Of a stretch of DNA of 64,000 nucleotides, positions 42,133 to 50,361 are shown piece after piece. The position numbers and the translations under genes were made by a program. This stretch comes from Duganella sp. BuS-21 (GTDB taxonomy: Bacteria > Pseudomonadota > Gammaproteobacteria > Burkholderiales > Burkholderiaceae_D): contig CP097466.1 in assembly GCA_041874725.1 (NCBI GenBank), positions 4,402,001 to 4,466,000 of the forward strand, read 5' to 3'. The notes below the pieces were generated by a model. The model searched no databases. It was not told the DNA's origin and worked only from the letters and a program-made list of their open reading frames with translations. Positions within the stretch are counted from its first letter, which is position 1; each line of letters begins with the position of its first letter.

Positions 42133-43160
42133 GGCTGCTCCTTGCGTTCAGGTTTCACCATACGATACAAGCGCTCCATGCCGCCCATGATGCCGCCGCG
42201 CGCGAATAGCACGATCAGCACCAGCAGCAGGCCGATATAGAACTGCCAGTAGGCCGGATTCAGGCCGGCGATGTAATCCTGCGCCAGCATGAACACCGCC
42301 GCGCCGATCAGGCCACCGTACAAACGCCCGGTCCCGCCCAGCACCAGGATGATCACCAGCTCCGCCGAACGCGGGAAGCCCAGCGAATCGAGGCCGACGA
42401 ACTGCGTGGTCTGCGCCAGCAGCGCACCGGCCACACCGGCCACCGCAGCGCCCACCGTGAAGATGGCCACCAGGCGGCGATTGACATTCACGCCCAGCGA
42501 TGGCATGCGGCGCACGCCTTCGCGGATGCCGATCAGGCTCAAACCGAACGGCGACTTCACCACCCGGCGCAGCACCACGAACACCAGCAGCAACACGGCA
42601 AAGCTGTACCAGAAGGCGACGTTGCCATTCAGGTCGAACTCGAACACGCCGAACAGCTTACCGACCATCATGCCGGACAAGCCGTCCACGCCGCCGGTGA
42701 TGAAGGCGGCCTTGTTGGCCGCTTCAAACAGCATCAGGCCGATGCCCAGCGTGACCATCAAGCGCGTCAAGTCCTGGCCGCGCACCACCAGGAAGCCGGT
42801 CAGCAGGCCACACACGCCGGCCACCAGGCCGGCCGCCAGCAGGCCGCTCAGCGGCTCGCCCCAGCCATGCACCGCCAGCAGGCCGGCGGTGTAGGCGCCC
42901 AGCCCGAAGAAGGCGGCGTGGCCCAGCGAGACGATGCCCGCATAACCGAGGATCAGATCGAGCGACACCGCGAACAGGCCGATGATCATGATCTGGCTGA
43001 TCAGCACCAGATAACCGGGGAAGGCGAAGTAGGCGGCCACCGGCAGCAGCCAGAAGACGATTTCCAGCGGTTGCCAGCGGTCGTTCGGCAGCTTCGGCTT
43101 GGGCAGCATGCGCGCCACCTGGACTACAGGCTTGGTTTCATTCTCGACAAAAGCGTTCAT
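42129..43160 (-). CDS. livM: Liv-type ABC importer permease
   Basis: A 343-residue multi-span permease. The conserved 'LDLILGYAGIVSLGHAAFFGLGAYTAG' and 'LTRLMVTLGIGLMLFEAANKAAFITGGVDGLSG' identify the LivM class. The N-terminal ~30 residues are a hydrophilic cytoplasmic lead. It is coupled to livH and livG by 4-base overlaps. Confidence 0.93.
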   Translation of the reverse strand: MNAFVENETKPVVQVARMLPKPKLPNDRWQPLEIVFWLLPVAAYFAFPGYLVLISQIMIIGLFAVSLDLILGYAGIVSLGHAAFFGLGAYTAGLLAVHGWGEPLSGLLAAGLVAGVCGLLTGFLVVRGQDLTRLMVTLGIGLMLFEAANKAAFITGGVDGLSGMMVGKLFGVFEFDLNGNVAFWYSFAVLLLVFVVLRRVVKSPFGLSLIGIREGVRRMPSLGVNVNRRLVAIFTVGAAVAGVAGALLAQTTQFVGLDSLGFPRSAELVIILVLGGTGRLYGGLIGAAVFMLAQDYIAGLNPAYWQFYIGLLLVLIVLFARGGIMGGMERLYRMVKPERKEQP

Positions 43161-44023
43161 GCTTTCCTCCGCATCAGGCCAGCAGGGAACAGGATCAGCA
43201 GCACCACCATCAGTGCGTAGATCACGAAGGCGCCGATTTCCGGCACATAGTATTTACCGGCCACGTCGAACACGCCGAGGATGATGGCCGCCAGCAGCGG
43301 CCCCTTGATGGTGCCGGCGCCGCCCACCGCCACCACCAGCAGGAAGTAGACCATGTACTTGACCGGGAAGGTCGGGTCGAGGCCCAGTACGTCGATACCG
43401 AGGCCGCCACCCAGACCCGCCAGGCCGGAGCCCAGCGCGAAGGTCAGGCTGAACACCAGGCTGACGTTGACGCCCAGGCCCGCAGCGGCGGTCTGGTTGT
43501 CGACCGAGGCGCGGATCTGCGCGCCGAAGCGGGTACGTTCGATCAGCAGGCCCAAGGCCACCGTCACCAGCACCACCACGCCGATCAGGAACACGCGGTA
43601 GGCGCCGACGTCGAGGCCCAGCAGCGAGATCTGGCCGCGCAGCCAGTCCGGCAGCAGCACCGGCTGCTGGGTCGGGCCGTAGAAGTACGTCGCGGCGGCG
43701 ACCGACATGAAGGTCAGGCCGATCGAGAACAGCACCTGGTCCAGGTGCGACGCCTTGTACAGGCGGCGGTACAGCAAGCGCTCCAGCACCAGTCCCACCA
43801 GCGCCGAAGCGATGAAGGCCAGCGGCAGCGAGGCCAGGAACGGCACGCCGAAGCGCGACAGCAGCGTTACGCTGACATACCCGCCCAGCATGGCGAAGGC
43901 GCCGTGCGCCAGGTTGATGAAGTTCATCATGCCCATCGTGACCGACAGGCCGACACTGATCAGGAACAGCAGGCTGCCATAGGCAATGCCGTCGAACAGG
44001 ACTCCGGCAAAGTTGGCTAGCAT
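43157..44023 (-). CDS. livH: Liv-type ABC importer permease
   Basis: A 288-residue permease with 'GLSVTMGMMNFINLAHGAFAMLGGYV' and 'RTRFGAQIRASVDNQTAAAGLGVNVSLVF', typical of LivH. It is the first of the livHMGF set. It lies 62 bases after the pcaF stop, reading the same way, so transcription from the pcaI promoter could run through. No binding-protein gene is in the run; two candidates lie at 36350-37552 and 48799-49974. Confidence 0.93.
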   Translation of the reverse strand: MLANFAGVLFDGIAYGSLLFLISVGLSVTMGMMNFINLAHGAFAMLGGYVSVTLLSRFGVPFLASLPLAFIASALVGLVLERLLYRRLYKASHLDQVLFSIGLTFMSVAAATYFYGPTQQPVLLPDWLRGQISLLGLDVGAYRVFLIGVVVLVTVALGLLIERTRFGAQIRASVDNQTAAAGLGVNVSLVFSLTFALGSGLAGLGGGLGIDVLGLDPTFPVKYMVYFLLVVAVGGAGTIKGPLLAAIILGVFDVAGKYYVPEIGAFVIYALMVVLLILFPAGLMRRKA

Positions 44024-44085
44024 GGCTGCCTCCTGGATTGATTTTGTATTTTCATTTTGTCTCCACTACTTCCAAAAAAAACCTG

Positions 44086-45288
44086 TTACACGCGTTCGAT
44101 GATCATGGCGATGCCCTGCCCCACGCCGATGCACATGGTGCACAGCGCGTAACGCCCGCCACTGCGATGCAGCTGGTAGGTGGCCGCCGTCACCAGGCGC
44201 GCACCGCTCATGCCGAGCGGATGGCCGAGCGCAATCGCACCGCCGTTCGGGTTGACGCGCGCGTCGTCGTCCTTCAGGCCCAGTTCACGCAGCACGGCCA
44301 GGCCTTGCGCCGCGAACGCTTCATTCAATTCGATCAGGTCCATCTGCTCCAGCGTCAGGCCGGTCTGGCGCAGCAGCTTTTGCACCGCCGGCACCGGGCC
44401 GATGCCCATCACGCGCGGCGCCACGCCGGCCGTTGCCATGCCGACGATGCGCGCCAACGGCTTCAAGCCGTGCTGCTTGGCCGCTTCGCCGCTGGCGATC
44501 AGTAGCGCGCAGGCGCCGTCGTTGATGCCCGACGCATTGCCGGCGGTGACGCTGCCGTCCGCGCGCACCACACCCTTCAATTTGGCCAGCGCTTCGATGG
44601 TGGTGGCGCGCGGGTGCTCGTCCTGCGCGAACACCACCGGATCGCCTTTTTTCTGAACCAGCGATACCGGTACGATCTCCTGCGTGAACACGCCGGCGGC
44701 GATGGCGGCGGCGGTCTTGTTCTGGCTGGCCAGCGCAAACGCGTCCTGGTCGGCGCGGCTGACGCCATAATCGGCGGCGACGTTCTCCGCCGTTTCCGGC
44801 ATGGTCTCAGTGCCGTAGACTTCCTTCAGCGCCTTGTTGACGAAGCGCCAGCCCATGGTGGTGTCCTGCAGCTGCGCGCTGCGCGAGAACGCCGAATCGG
44901 CCTTGCCCATGACGAAAGGCGCGCGCGTCATCGACTCGACGCCGCCGGCGATCATCAGGCTGGCGTCGCCGGCCTGGATCGCGCGCGCGGCCGTGCCGAT
45001 GGCGTCCATGCCGGAGCCGCACAGGCGGTTGACGGTGGTGCCCGGAATTTCCTGCGGCAGGCCGGCCAGCAGCGTCGACATGCGCGCCACGTTGCGGTTG
45101 TCTTCGCCGGCCTGGTTGGCGCAGCCGTAGATCACGTCGTCCACCTGATTCCACTGCACGCCGGGATTGCGCTCGACCAGCGCGCGCAGCGGAATGGCGC
45201 CCAGGTCGTCGGCGCGCACGTCTTTCAGCGCGCCGCCGTAACGACCGATGGGCGTGCGGATCGCATCGCAGATAAATGCTTCGTTCAT
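44086..45288 (-). CDS. pcaF: 3-oxoadipyl-CoA thiolase
   Basis: A 400-residue thiolase. The ATG at 45286-45288 gives the canonical '[19 protein letters not shown]' start and has AAAAGG nine bases upstream; an ATG at 45297 would overlap the pcaJ stop but has no spaced ribosome site. Active residues: C90 ('NRLCGSG'), His in '[11 protein letters not shown]' and Cys in '[10 protein letters not shown]'. It cleaves 3-oxoadipyl-CoA to succinyl-CoA and acetyl-CoA, the last step of the beta-ketoadipate pathway. Third gene of pcaIJF. Confidence 0.95.
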   Translation of the reverse strand: MNEAFICDAIRTPIGRYGGALKDVRADDLGAIPLRALVERNPGVQWNQVDDVIYGCANQAGEDNRNVARMSTLLAGLPQEIPGTTVNRLCGSGMDAIGTAARAIQAGDASLMIAGGVESMTRAPFVMGKADSAFSRSAQLQDTTMGWRFVNKALKEVYGTETMPETAENVAADYGVSRADQDAFALASQNKTAAAIAAGVFTQEIVPVSLVQKKGDPVVFAQDEHPRATTIEALAKLKGVVRADGSVTAGNASGINDGACALLIASGEAAKQHGLKPLARIVGMATAGVAPRVMGIGPVPAVQKLLRQTGLTLEQMDLIELNEAFAAQGLAVLRELGLKDDDARVNPNGGAIALGHPLGMSGARLVTAATYQLHRSGGRYALCTMCIGVGQGIAMIIERV

Positions 45289-45293
45289 ATTGT

Positions 45294-45944
45294 TCATCCT
45301 TTTAACAGTGGCGCACCGGTGGCGGCCTGCAATGCTTCAAACGTCATCCCCGGCGCCATTTCGCGCACGGCCAGGCCGTCCGGCGTGACATCGAGCACCG
45401 CCATATCGGTGTAGATGCGGTTGACGCACGCCACGCCGGTCAGCGGATAGCTGCAGGCGCTGACGATTTTACTTTCACCGGTCTTGGTCTGGTGGTCCAT
45501 CATCACAAATACCTGCTTGGCGCCCAGCGCCAGGTCCATGGCGCCGCCGACCGCCGGAATCGCATCCGGCGCGCCGGTATGCCAGTTGGCCAGGTCGCCC
45601 TTGGCCGAGACCTGGAAGGCCCCCAGCACGCAGACGTCCAGATGGCCGCCGCGCATCATGGCGAACGAGTCGCCGTGGTGGAAGTAGGCGCCGCCGGTCA
45701 GCAGCGTCACCGGCTGCTTGCCGGCGTTGATCAGGTCTTCGTCCTCTTCGCCGGGCGCCGGCGCCGGCCCCATGCCCAGCAAGCCGTTCTCGGAATGGAG
45801 GAACACTTCACGGTCGGTCGGCAGGTAGTTGGCCACCTTGGTCGGCAGGCCGATGCCGAGGTTGACGTAGGCCCCTTCAGGGATGTCCTGGGCCACGCGG
45901 GCGGCGATCTGGTCGCGGGTATATCGCGCATTTTGGTTGGTCAT
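45294..45944 (-). CDS. pcaJ: 3-oxoadipate CoA-transferase subunit B
   Basis: A 216-residue subunit with the nucleophilic E52 in '[13 protein letters not shown]' and the fold motif '[14 protein letters not shown]'. It transfers CoA from succinyl-CoA to 3-oxoadipate together with PcaI. It overlaps pcaI by 4 bases and nearly abuts pcaF. Acetoacetate CoA-transferases look alike, but pcaF and pcaR next door make 3-oxoadipate the likely substrate. Confidence 0.93.
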   Translation of the reverse strand: MTNQNARYTRDQIAARVAQDIPEGAYVNLGIGLPTKVANYLPTDREVFLHSENGLLGMGPAPAPGEEDEDLINAGKQPVTLLTGGAYFHHGDSFAMMRGGHLDVCVLGAFQVSAKGDLANWHTGAPDAIPAVGGAMDLALGAKQVFVMMDHQTKTGESKIVSACSYPLTGVACVNRIYTDMAVLDVTPDGLAVREMAPGMTFEALQAATGAPLLKG

Positions 45945-46606
45945 GCTGCTTCCTTCACCACGCGTTGTACGAAGATGCCGGGCGTGACGATCACTTCCGG
46001 ATCGAGTTCGCCCAACGCCACCACGTCGCGCACCTGGGCGATGGTGACCTTGGCCGCCATCGCCATGATAGGACCGAAATTGCGCGCCGTCTTGCGGTAC
46101 ACCAGGTTGCCCCAGCGGTCGCCCTGGAGCGCCTTGATCAGCGCGAAGTCGGCGTGGATCGGCGACTCCAGCACATAGTGGCGGCCATTGATCAGACGCG
46201 TTTCCTTGCCCTCGGCCAGCAGGGTGCCGTAGCCGGTCGGCGTGAAGAAGCCGCCGATGCCGGCGCCGGCGGCGCGGATGCGCTCGGCCAGGTTGCCCTG
46301 CGGCGTCAGTTCCAGCGCGATCTCGCCGGCACGGTACAGGGCGTCGAAGTGATGGGAGTCGGCCTGACGCGGGAAGGAGCAGATGATCTTGCGCACCCGC
46401 TTGGCCTTGAGCAGCGCCGCCAGCCCGGTTTCGCCGTTGCCGGCGTTATTATTGACGATGGTGAGTTCCTTGGCCCCCTGCGCGATCAGCGCGTCGATCA
46501 GCGCCGACGGCATGCCGGCATTGCCGAAGCCGCCGATCATGACGGTGGCGCCGTCATGGATGTCGGCAACCGCCCGTTCCAGTGATTCAAAAGTTTTATC
46601 GATCAT
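45941..46606 (-). CDS. pcaI: 3-oxoadipate CoA-transferase subunit A
   Basis: A 221-residue subunit; the ATG at 46604-46606 gives 'MIDKTFESLERAVADIHDGATVMIGGFGNAGMPSALIDAL', the standard family start, whereas 46663 would place coding in the operator. 'TIVNNNAGNGETGLAALL' and 'GFFTPTGYGT' are typical of CoA-transferase subunit A. First gene of pcaIJF, behind the paired PcaR boxes at 46628-46661 and divergent from pcaR. Confidence 0.93.
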   Translation of the reverse strand: MIDKTFESLERAVADIHDGATVMIGGFGNAGMPSALIDALIAQGAKELTIVNNNAGNGETGLAALLKAKRVRKIICSFPRQADSHHFDALYRAGEIALELTPQGNLAERIRAAGAGIGGFFTPTGYGTLLAEGKETRLINGRHYVLESPIHADFALIKALQGDRWGNLVYRKTARNFGPIMAMAAKVTIAQVRDVVALGELDPEVIVTPGIFVQRVVKEAA

Positions 46607-46627
46607 AGTCTGCTTTCGTTGCAAGTT

Positions 46628-46661
46628 GTGCGATAATCGAACTAATGATTGATTACCGCAC
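46628..46661. promoter_or_regulatory. Paired PcaR boxes between pcaI and pcaR
   Basis: GTGCGATAATCGAAC (46628-46642) is the reverse complement of GTTCGATTATCGCAC, one base from the PcaR site known from Pseudomonas putida. A second, weaker inverted copy GATTGATTACCGCAC (46647-46661) begins 19 bases on. The same pair with the same spacing recurs at 48695-48728. Confidence 0.9.
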
Positions 46662-46739
46662 ACCCAGTGTAGAACTTGCGGTGGTCCGGGTCAAGAAAAA
46701 AACGCCGATTGAATTCAACGCCTGCATTAAAATCACGCC

Positions 46740-47567
46740 ATGCCTAAAGCCACTGCCCCGATACCAGCGGACGACGACCGCGAACCGACCATCGCCGAAC
46801 AGATCGACGCGATGACCGATCCCAGTTTCATGACCTCGCTGGCGCGCGGCCTGGCGGTGCTGCGCGCCTTCAGCGATGCGCGCAAGCCGCAGACCATCGC
46901 CAGCGTCAGCCAGAAGACCGGCATCCCGCGCGCGGCCGTGCGACGCTGCCTGCACACCTTGCGCGAGCTCGGCTACGTGGACGCGGAGCTCAACAACTTC
47001 TCGCTGCGGCCCAAGGTGCTCACGCTCGGCTACTCCTACCTGTCGTCGACGCCGCTGACGGTGTCGGCCCAGCCCTACCTGAACCACATCAGCCGCGCGC
47101 TCAATGAATCGAGTTCGCTGGCGGTGCTGGAGGATGGCGAAGTGTTGTACGTGGCGCGCGCCGCGACCTCGCGGGTGATGTCGGTGGCGCTCAACACCGG
47201 CAGCCGCCTGCCCGCCTACTGCACCTCGCTGGGCCGGGTGATGCTGGCGCATTTGCCGGCCGATGAGCTGGACGCCTATCTGGAGCACACCCGTTTGCGG
47301 CCGATGACGGTGAATACCGTAGTCAATCCCAAGCGCCTGCGCGAGATCCTGGCCGGCGTGCGCCGCGACGGCTACGCCATCAACGATGAAGAGCTGGAGC
47401 TGGGATTGCGCTCGATCGCGGTGCCGGTGCGCGGCGCGTCCGGCACGGTGCTGGCGGCATTGAACGTCGGCGCGCAGGCGGCGCGGGTCAGCGTGCAGCA
47501 GCTGCAGCACGAGTTCCTGCCCGTGCTGCAACGCGGCGCGCAGGAACTGTCGGTGCTGCTGCCTTAA
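46740..47567 (+). CDS. pcaR: IclR-family regulator of the beta-ketoadipate pathway
   Basis: A 275-residue IclR-type protein: winged helix 'LARGLAVLRAFSDARKPQTIASVSQKTGIPRAAVRRCLHTLRELGYV' and effector domain 'PYCTSLGRVMLAHLP' with 'YAINDEELELGLRSIAVPVRG'. This is the PcaR/PcaU/CatR subtype. It is divergent from pcaI with PcaR boxes between. In relatives beta-ketoadipate is the co-activator. The same boxes before the porin and binding-protein genes suggest it also controls uptake. Confidence 0.92.
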   Translation: MPKATAPIPADDDREPTIAEQIDAMTDPSFMTSLARGLAVLRAFSDARKPQTIASVSQKTGIPRAAVRRCLHTLRELGYVDAELNNFSLRPKVLTLGYSYLSSTPLTVSAQPYLNHISRALNESSSLAVLEDGEVLYVARAATSRVMSVALNTGSRLPAYCTSLGRVMLAHLPADELDAYLEHTRLRPMTVNTVVNPKRLREILAGVRRDGYAINDEELELGLRSIAVPVRGASGTVLAALNVGAQAARVSVQQLQHEFLPVLQRGAQELSVLLP

Positions 47568-47569
47568 GT

Positions 47570-47588
47570 CACTCGCTTAGAACGAGTG
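47570..47588. terminator. Short hairpin between convergent pcaR and porin genes
   Basis: CACTCG (47570-47575) pairs with CGAGTG (47583-47588); the 7-base loop holds the porin stop codon. It begins three bases after the pcaR stop. The stem is short, without a T-run. Confidence 0.4.
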
Positions 47589-48668
47589 GCGCAGGCCGGC
47601 CATGACGCCGTTCTGCGTCTTGCCTGCGCCCACACTCCCCCCTGCATCCAGCGCCACCGCCGACAGGCCCGAGTTCTTCATGCGGCCCAAGGCGCCATAC
47701 GCGGCGGTACGTTTCGAGAAGTAGTAGGTCAGGCGGGCCACCAGCATGGTGGCGTCGTCGGCGCTGTTTTTCACATCCTTCTTGGCCACCTGCGCATCCA
47801 GCGTGGTGAACGGCGTCACCGGGTAGCTCACGCCAAAGAAGTACAGGTCCGACTCGGTCAGGCCGGTAACCGCGCGCGTGGTGCGATCGACCACGCCGCC
47901 GGCCAGCTTGCCTTCGCCTACCTTCACATAGGCATTGGCGGTCACGCGCTTGTCGCTGTTGTTGCTGCTGGTCAGGCCGCCGGCGGCGCCGGTGTTGCCG
48001 TACAAGATGTCATACGAAGCATTCAGGCCATACGCCGGCGTCTCGTAACCGAACATGCCGGTCACCTGACGGCAAGCCTTGGAATTGCCCGGTGTTTCGC
48101 CAGGGCAGCCGGTGGCCGCAGGACCGCCCGCCGCCGAGCTGTCGCGGCCCGTGCTGTAGGTGGCGCCGATCACGAAATTGTTGAAGTTGCCGAAGTAGCC
48201 GATCGCATTGTCGCTGCGCGCATTCGGCAGGTAGGCATCGATGCTGCCGATGGCAAACAGATTAGGACCCATCACGTCCGACTTCAGGCTGGCGATATAC
48301 GTCATGTTGACCTGACGGCCCAGGGTCACGGTGCCGAAGGCACCTTTCAAGCCGACACTGGCTTGACGACCGAACAGGCGATTGCCCTGCCCCATGGTGC
48401 CGGTGTCGAGCGCCAGGCCCGCTTCCAGCGTGAAGATGGCCGACAGGCCGCCGCCCAGGTCCTCGGTGCCACGGAAGCCCACGCGCGACGGGAAGGAGCC
48501 GGTCAGCGACGGCATGCGGGTCACGCTGTCGCCGGCGGCGTTGACGTTGGTGACGTGCGCCAGGCCGGTATCGACCAGGCCATAGATGGTGACGTTGCTC
48601 TGGGCCAGCGCGCTCGATGCGCCAACTGCGCACAGCAGCGCGACTGCGCCACGAATGGTGTTTCTCAT
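47577..48668 (-). CDS. Outer-membrane porin, beta-proteobacterial 16-strand type
   Basis: A 363-residue porin with signal peptide ('AVGASSALAQ'), then 'SNVTIYGLVDTGLAHVTN', 'SRVGFRGTEDLGGGLSAIFTLEAGL', 'LFGRQASVGLKGAFGTVTLGRQ' and the terminal 'GVMAGLRHSF'. These are the hallmarks of the Burkholderiales porin family. Paired PcaR boxes lie 27-60 bases upstream of the start, and the divergent neighbour is a binding protein. So it is probably the outer-membrane entry for a beta-ketoadipate-pathway aromatic acid. Confidence 0.92.
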   Translation of the reverse strand: MRNTIRGAVALLCAVGASSALAQSNVTIYGLVDTGLAHVTNVNAAGDSVTRMPSLTGSFPSRVGFRGTEDLGGGLSAIFTLEAGLALDTGTMGQGNRLFGRQASVGLKGAFGTVTLGRQVNMTYIASLKSDVMGPNLFAIGSIDAYLPNARSDNAIGYFGNFNNFVIGATYSTGRDSSAAGGPAATGCPGETPGNSKACRQVTGMFGYETPAYGLNASYDILYGNTGAAGGLTSSNNSDKRVTANAYVKVGEGKLAGGVVDRTTRAVTGLTESDLYFFGVSYPVTPFTTLDAQVAKKDVKNSADDATMLVARLTYYFSKRTAAYGALGRMKNSGLSAVALDAGGSVGAGKTQNGVMAGLRHSF

Positions 48669-48694
48669 TACGTATCTCCTATTGTTTTAATGTT

Positions 48695-48728
48695 GTGCGA
48701 TTATCGAACATTGGGTTGTTAATCGCAC
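48695..48728. promoter_or_regulatory. Paired PcaR boxes between porin and binding-protein genes
   Basis: GTGCGATTATCGAAC (48695-48709) is the exact complement of GTTCGATAATCGCAC, the PcaR site described in P. putida. A weaker inverted copy ends CGCAC at 48728, again starting 19 bases later. The pair lies in the 130-base divergent gap between porin and ABC binding protein. Confidence 0.9.
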
Positions 48729-48798
48729 ATAGATTGGATACTATGGTTGTCACGGTATATTGTCAATCACCGAAAACAGAACCACACAGGAGACCGCC

Positions 48799-49974
48799 AT
48801 GAGCATGAAAAAAGTAGTGAAAATAGCGACACTTGCAGCATTTGCACTGGCCGCCGTGCCGGCCGCATGGGCCCAGGACACCATCAAGGTCGGCGTCATC
48901 GCCGCCTTCTCCGGTCCCTTCGCCGATTACGGCAAGCAGATGGAGGGCGGCATCAAAGCGTATATGGCGCAATACGGCGACAGCGTGGCCGGCAAAAAAA
49001 TCCAGATCATCATCAAGGACACCACCGGCCCGGCGCCGGAAGTGGCCAAGCGCCTGGCGCAGGAACTCGTGGTGCGCGACAAGGTCGATTTCCTGGCCGG
49101 CTTCGGCCTGACACCGGAAGCGTTGGCGGTGGCGCCGATCGCCGAACAGGCCAAGAAGCCGATGATCATCATGAACGCGGCCACCTCGATCATCACCACC
49201 AAGTCCAACTACATCGCGCGCTTCTCGATGACGCTGCCGCAGATCTCCGCGCCGATGGCAACCTGGGCGGTCAAGAACAAGATCAGGAAAGTGGTGACCC
49301 TGGTGGCCGACTACGGCCCCGGCATCGATGCGGAAACGGCGTTCAAGAATGAACTGATCAAGGGTGGCGGCACGGTGACGGAGTCGATCCGCGTGCCGCT
49401 GCGCAATCCTGAATTCGCACCGTTCATCCAGCGCATCAAGGACGCCAAGCCGGATGCGGTGTTCATCTTCGTGCCGGCCGGCGAACAGAGCATCGCCTTC
49501 ATGAAGGGCTATCGCGAGCGCGGCCTGGCCGAAGCCGGCATCAAGGTCATCGCCACCGGCGACCTGACCGACGACCATGTGCTGCCGGCCATGGGCGACG
49601 CCACGCTGGGCGTGATCACTACCTTCCACTACTCGGCGGCGCACAAGTCGCCGGAGAACGCGGCCTTCCTGAAGAGCTTTGCCGCCACCAATCCGGACGG
49701 CGGCCGGCCTAACTTCATGGCGGTTGCCGCCTACGACGGCATGGCGGCGATCTACGAAGTGGCGCGCAAGTTGAACGGCAAGATTGACGGCGACAAGGCC
49801 ATGGAAGTGCTGAAGACCATCAAGCTGAACAGCCCGCGCGGCCCGATCGCCATCGATCCGGCCACCCGCGACGTGGTGCAGACGGTATATGTACGCAAGG
49901 TGGAGAAGATCGGCAACGAGGTCTATAACGTAGAGTTCGACCAGTTCGCCAATCAGAAGGATCCGGGCAAATAA
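48799..49974 (+). CDS. Liv-type ABC substrate-binding protein of the pca regulon
   Basis: A 391-residue binding protein. The ATG at 48799 has AGGAG six bases upstream; an ATG at 48760 is rejected. Signal peptide 'FALAAVPAAWAQ', then 'TIKVGVIAAFSGPFADYGKQMEGGIKAYMAQYG', 'VTLVADYGPGIDAET' and 'VVQTVYVRKVEK'. Close paralogue of the protein at 36350-37552. Divergent PcaR boxes suggest induction with pcaIJF and delivery of protocatechuate-like or 4-hydroxybenzoate-like acids to LivHMGF. Confidence 0.9.
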   Translation: MSMKKVVKIATLAAFALAAVPAAWAQDTIKVGVIAAFSGPFADYGKQMEGGIKAYMAQYGDSVAGKKIQIIIKDTTGPAPEVAKRLAQELVVRDKVDFLAGFGLTPEALAVAPIAEQAKKPMIIMNAATSIITTKSNYIARFSMTLPQISAPMATWAVKNKIRKVVTLVADYGPGIDAETAFKNELIKGGGTVTESIRVPLRNPEFAPFIQRIKDAKPDAVFIFVPAGEQSIAFMKGYRERGLAEAGIKVIATGDLTDDHVLPAMGDATLGVITTFHYSAAHKSPENAAFLKSFAATNPDGGRPNFMAVAAYDGMAAIYEVARKLNGKIDGDKAMEVLKTIKLNSPRGPIAIDPATRDVVQTVYVRKVEKIGNEVYNVEFDQFANQKDPGK

Positions 49975-50033
49975 AAGCGTCATTCCCGCGCAAAAAAGCG
50001 TCATTCTCGCGCAAAAAAGCGTCATTCCCGCGC
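49971..50033 (+). repeat. Three tandem 21-bp repeats directly after the binding-protein gene
   Basis: The unit AAAAAAGCGTCATTCCCGCGC (21 bp, given here as the period) recurs with GCGTCATTC at 49977, 49998 and 50019. The first copy begins in the stop codon of the gene; the second has one C-to-T change. The last copy runs into the REP-like hairpin. Confidence 0.88.
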
Positions 50034-50099
50034 AAGCGGGAATCCATAGGGCGCGTGATTGCTGGTTCAGCATGGGTTCCCGCTTGCGCGGGAAAGACC
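50021..50099. repeat. REP-like inverted hairpin pair
   Basis: Two hairpins face each other: TTCCCGC-GCAA-GCGGGAA (50024-50041) and TTCCCGC-TTGC-GCGGGAA (about 50077-50094). Their flanks (GTCATTCCCG.. and ..CGGGAAAGAC) form an overall inverted repeat. This 'GTCATTCCCGCGCAAGCGGGAATCC' type is a dispersed extragenic repeat of many betaproteobacteria. It probably ends transcription of the gene before it. Confidence 0.8.
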
Positions 50100-50154
50100 G
50101 TGTAGGTGAGGCAGCGTACAGCCGCATCGCTGTGCGTCGCTCAGAATCACCTAC

Positions 50155-50361
50155 ATGGATACGCAAACGACAAATCGCCAAGTAAGGAAATTTCACCCGG
50201 CAGCCTATGCGATGCAGCGGCAAATGCGGGCGGTGCGGCGGACCATGTCCGCCGATACGGTGGAAGAGTCACAAAGAGCGGCCCGCTGGGCGCAGGCCTG
50301 GTACCAACTGGTGCAGCGCAAGCTGGATCAACTCCAGCACGCGCCGCGCTATCTACATTAG
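50155..50361 (+). CDS. Small hypothetical protein
   Basis: A 68-residue frame from the ATG at 50155: basic and helical-looking ('QRQMRAVRRTMSADTVEESQRAARWAQAWYQLVQRKLDQLQ'), no signal peptide or membrane helix. No clear ribosome site precedes it. It ends overlapping the stop of the convergent Crp/Fnr gene. The composition looks protein-like, but it is not recognised. Could be spurious. Confidence 0.4.
   Translation: MDTQTTNRQVRKFHPAAYAMQRQMRAVRRTMSADTVEESQRAARWAQAWYQLVQRKLDQLQHAPRYLH

Noticed and set aside
40680..44023. LivHMGF as a branched-chain amino-acid importer
   Set aside because: The family name suggests it, but the genes are embedded among van and pca genes and both binding proteins are tied to aromatic catabolism, so an aromatic-acid role is preferred.
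45294..46606. CoA-transferase as acetoacetate (AtoDA) enzyme
   Set aside because: Sequence alone cannot exclude it, but adjacency to pcaF, PcaR and PcaR boxes makes 3-oxoadipate the better substrate.
49971..50099. Possible small CRISPR array
   Set aside because: The repeats are directly tandem with no spacers and merge into a REP-like hairpin; no cas genes are present.
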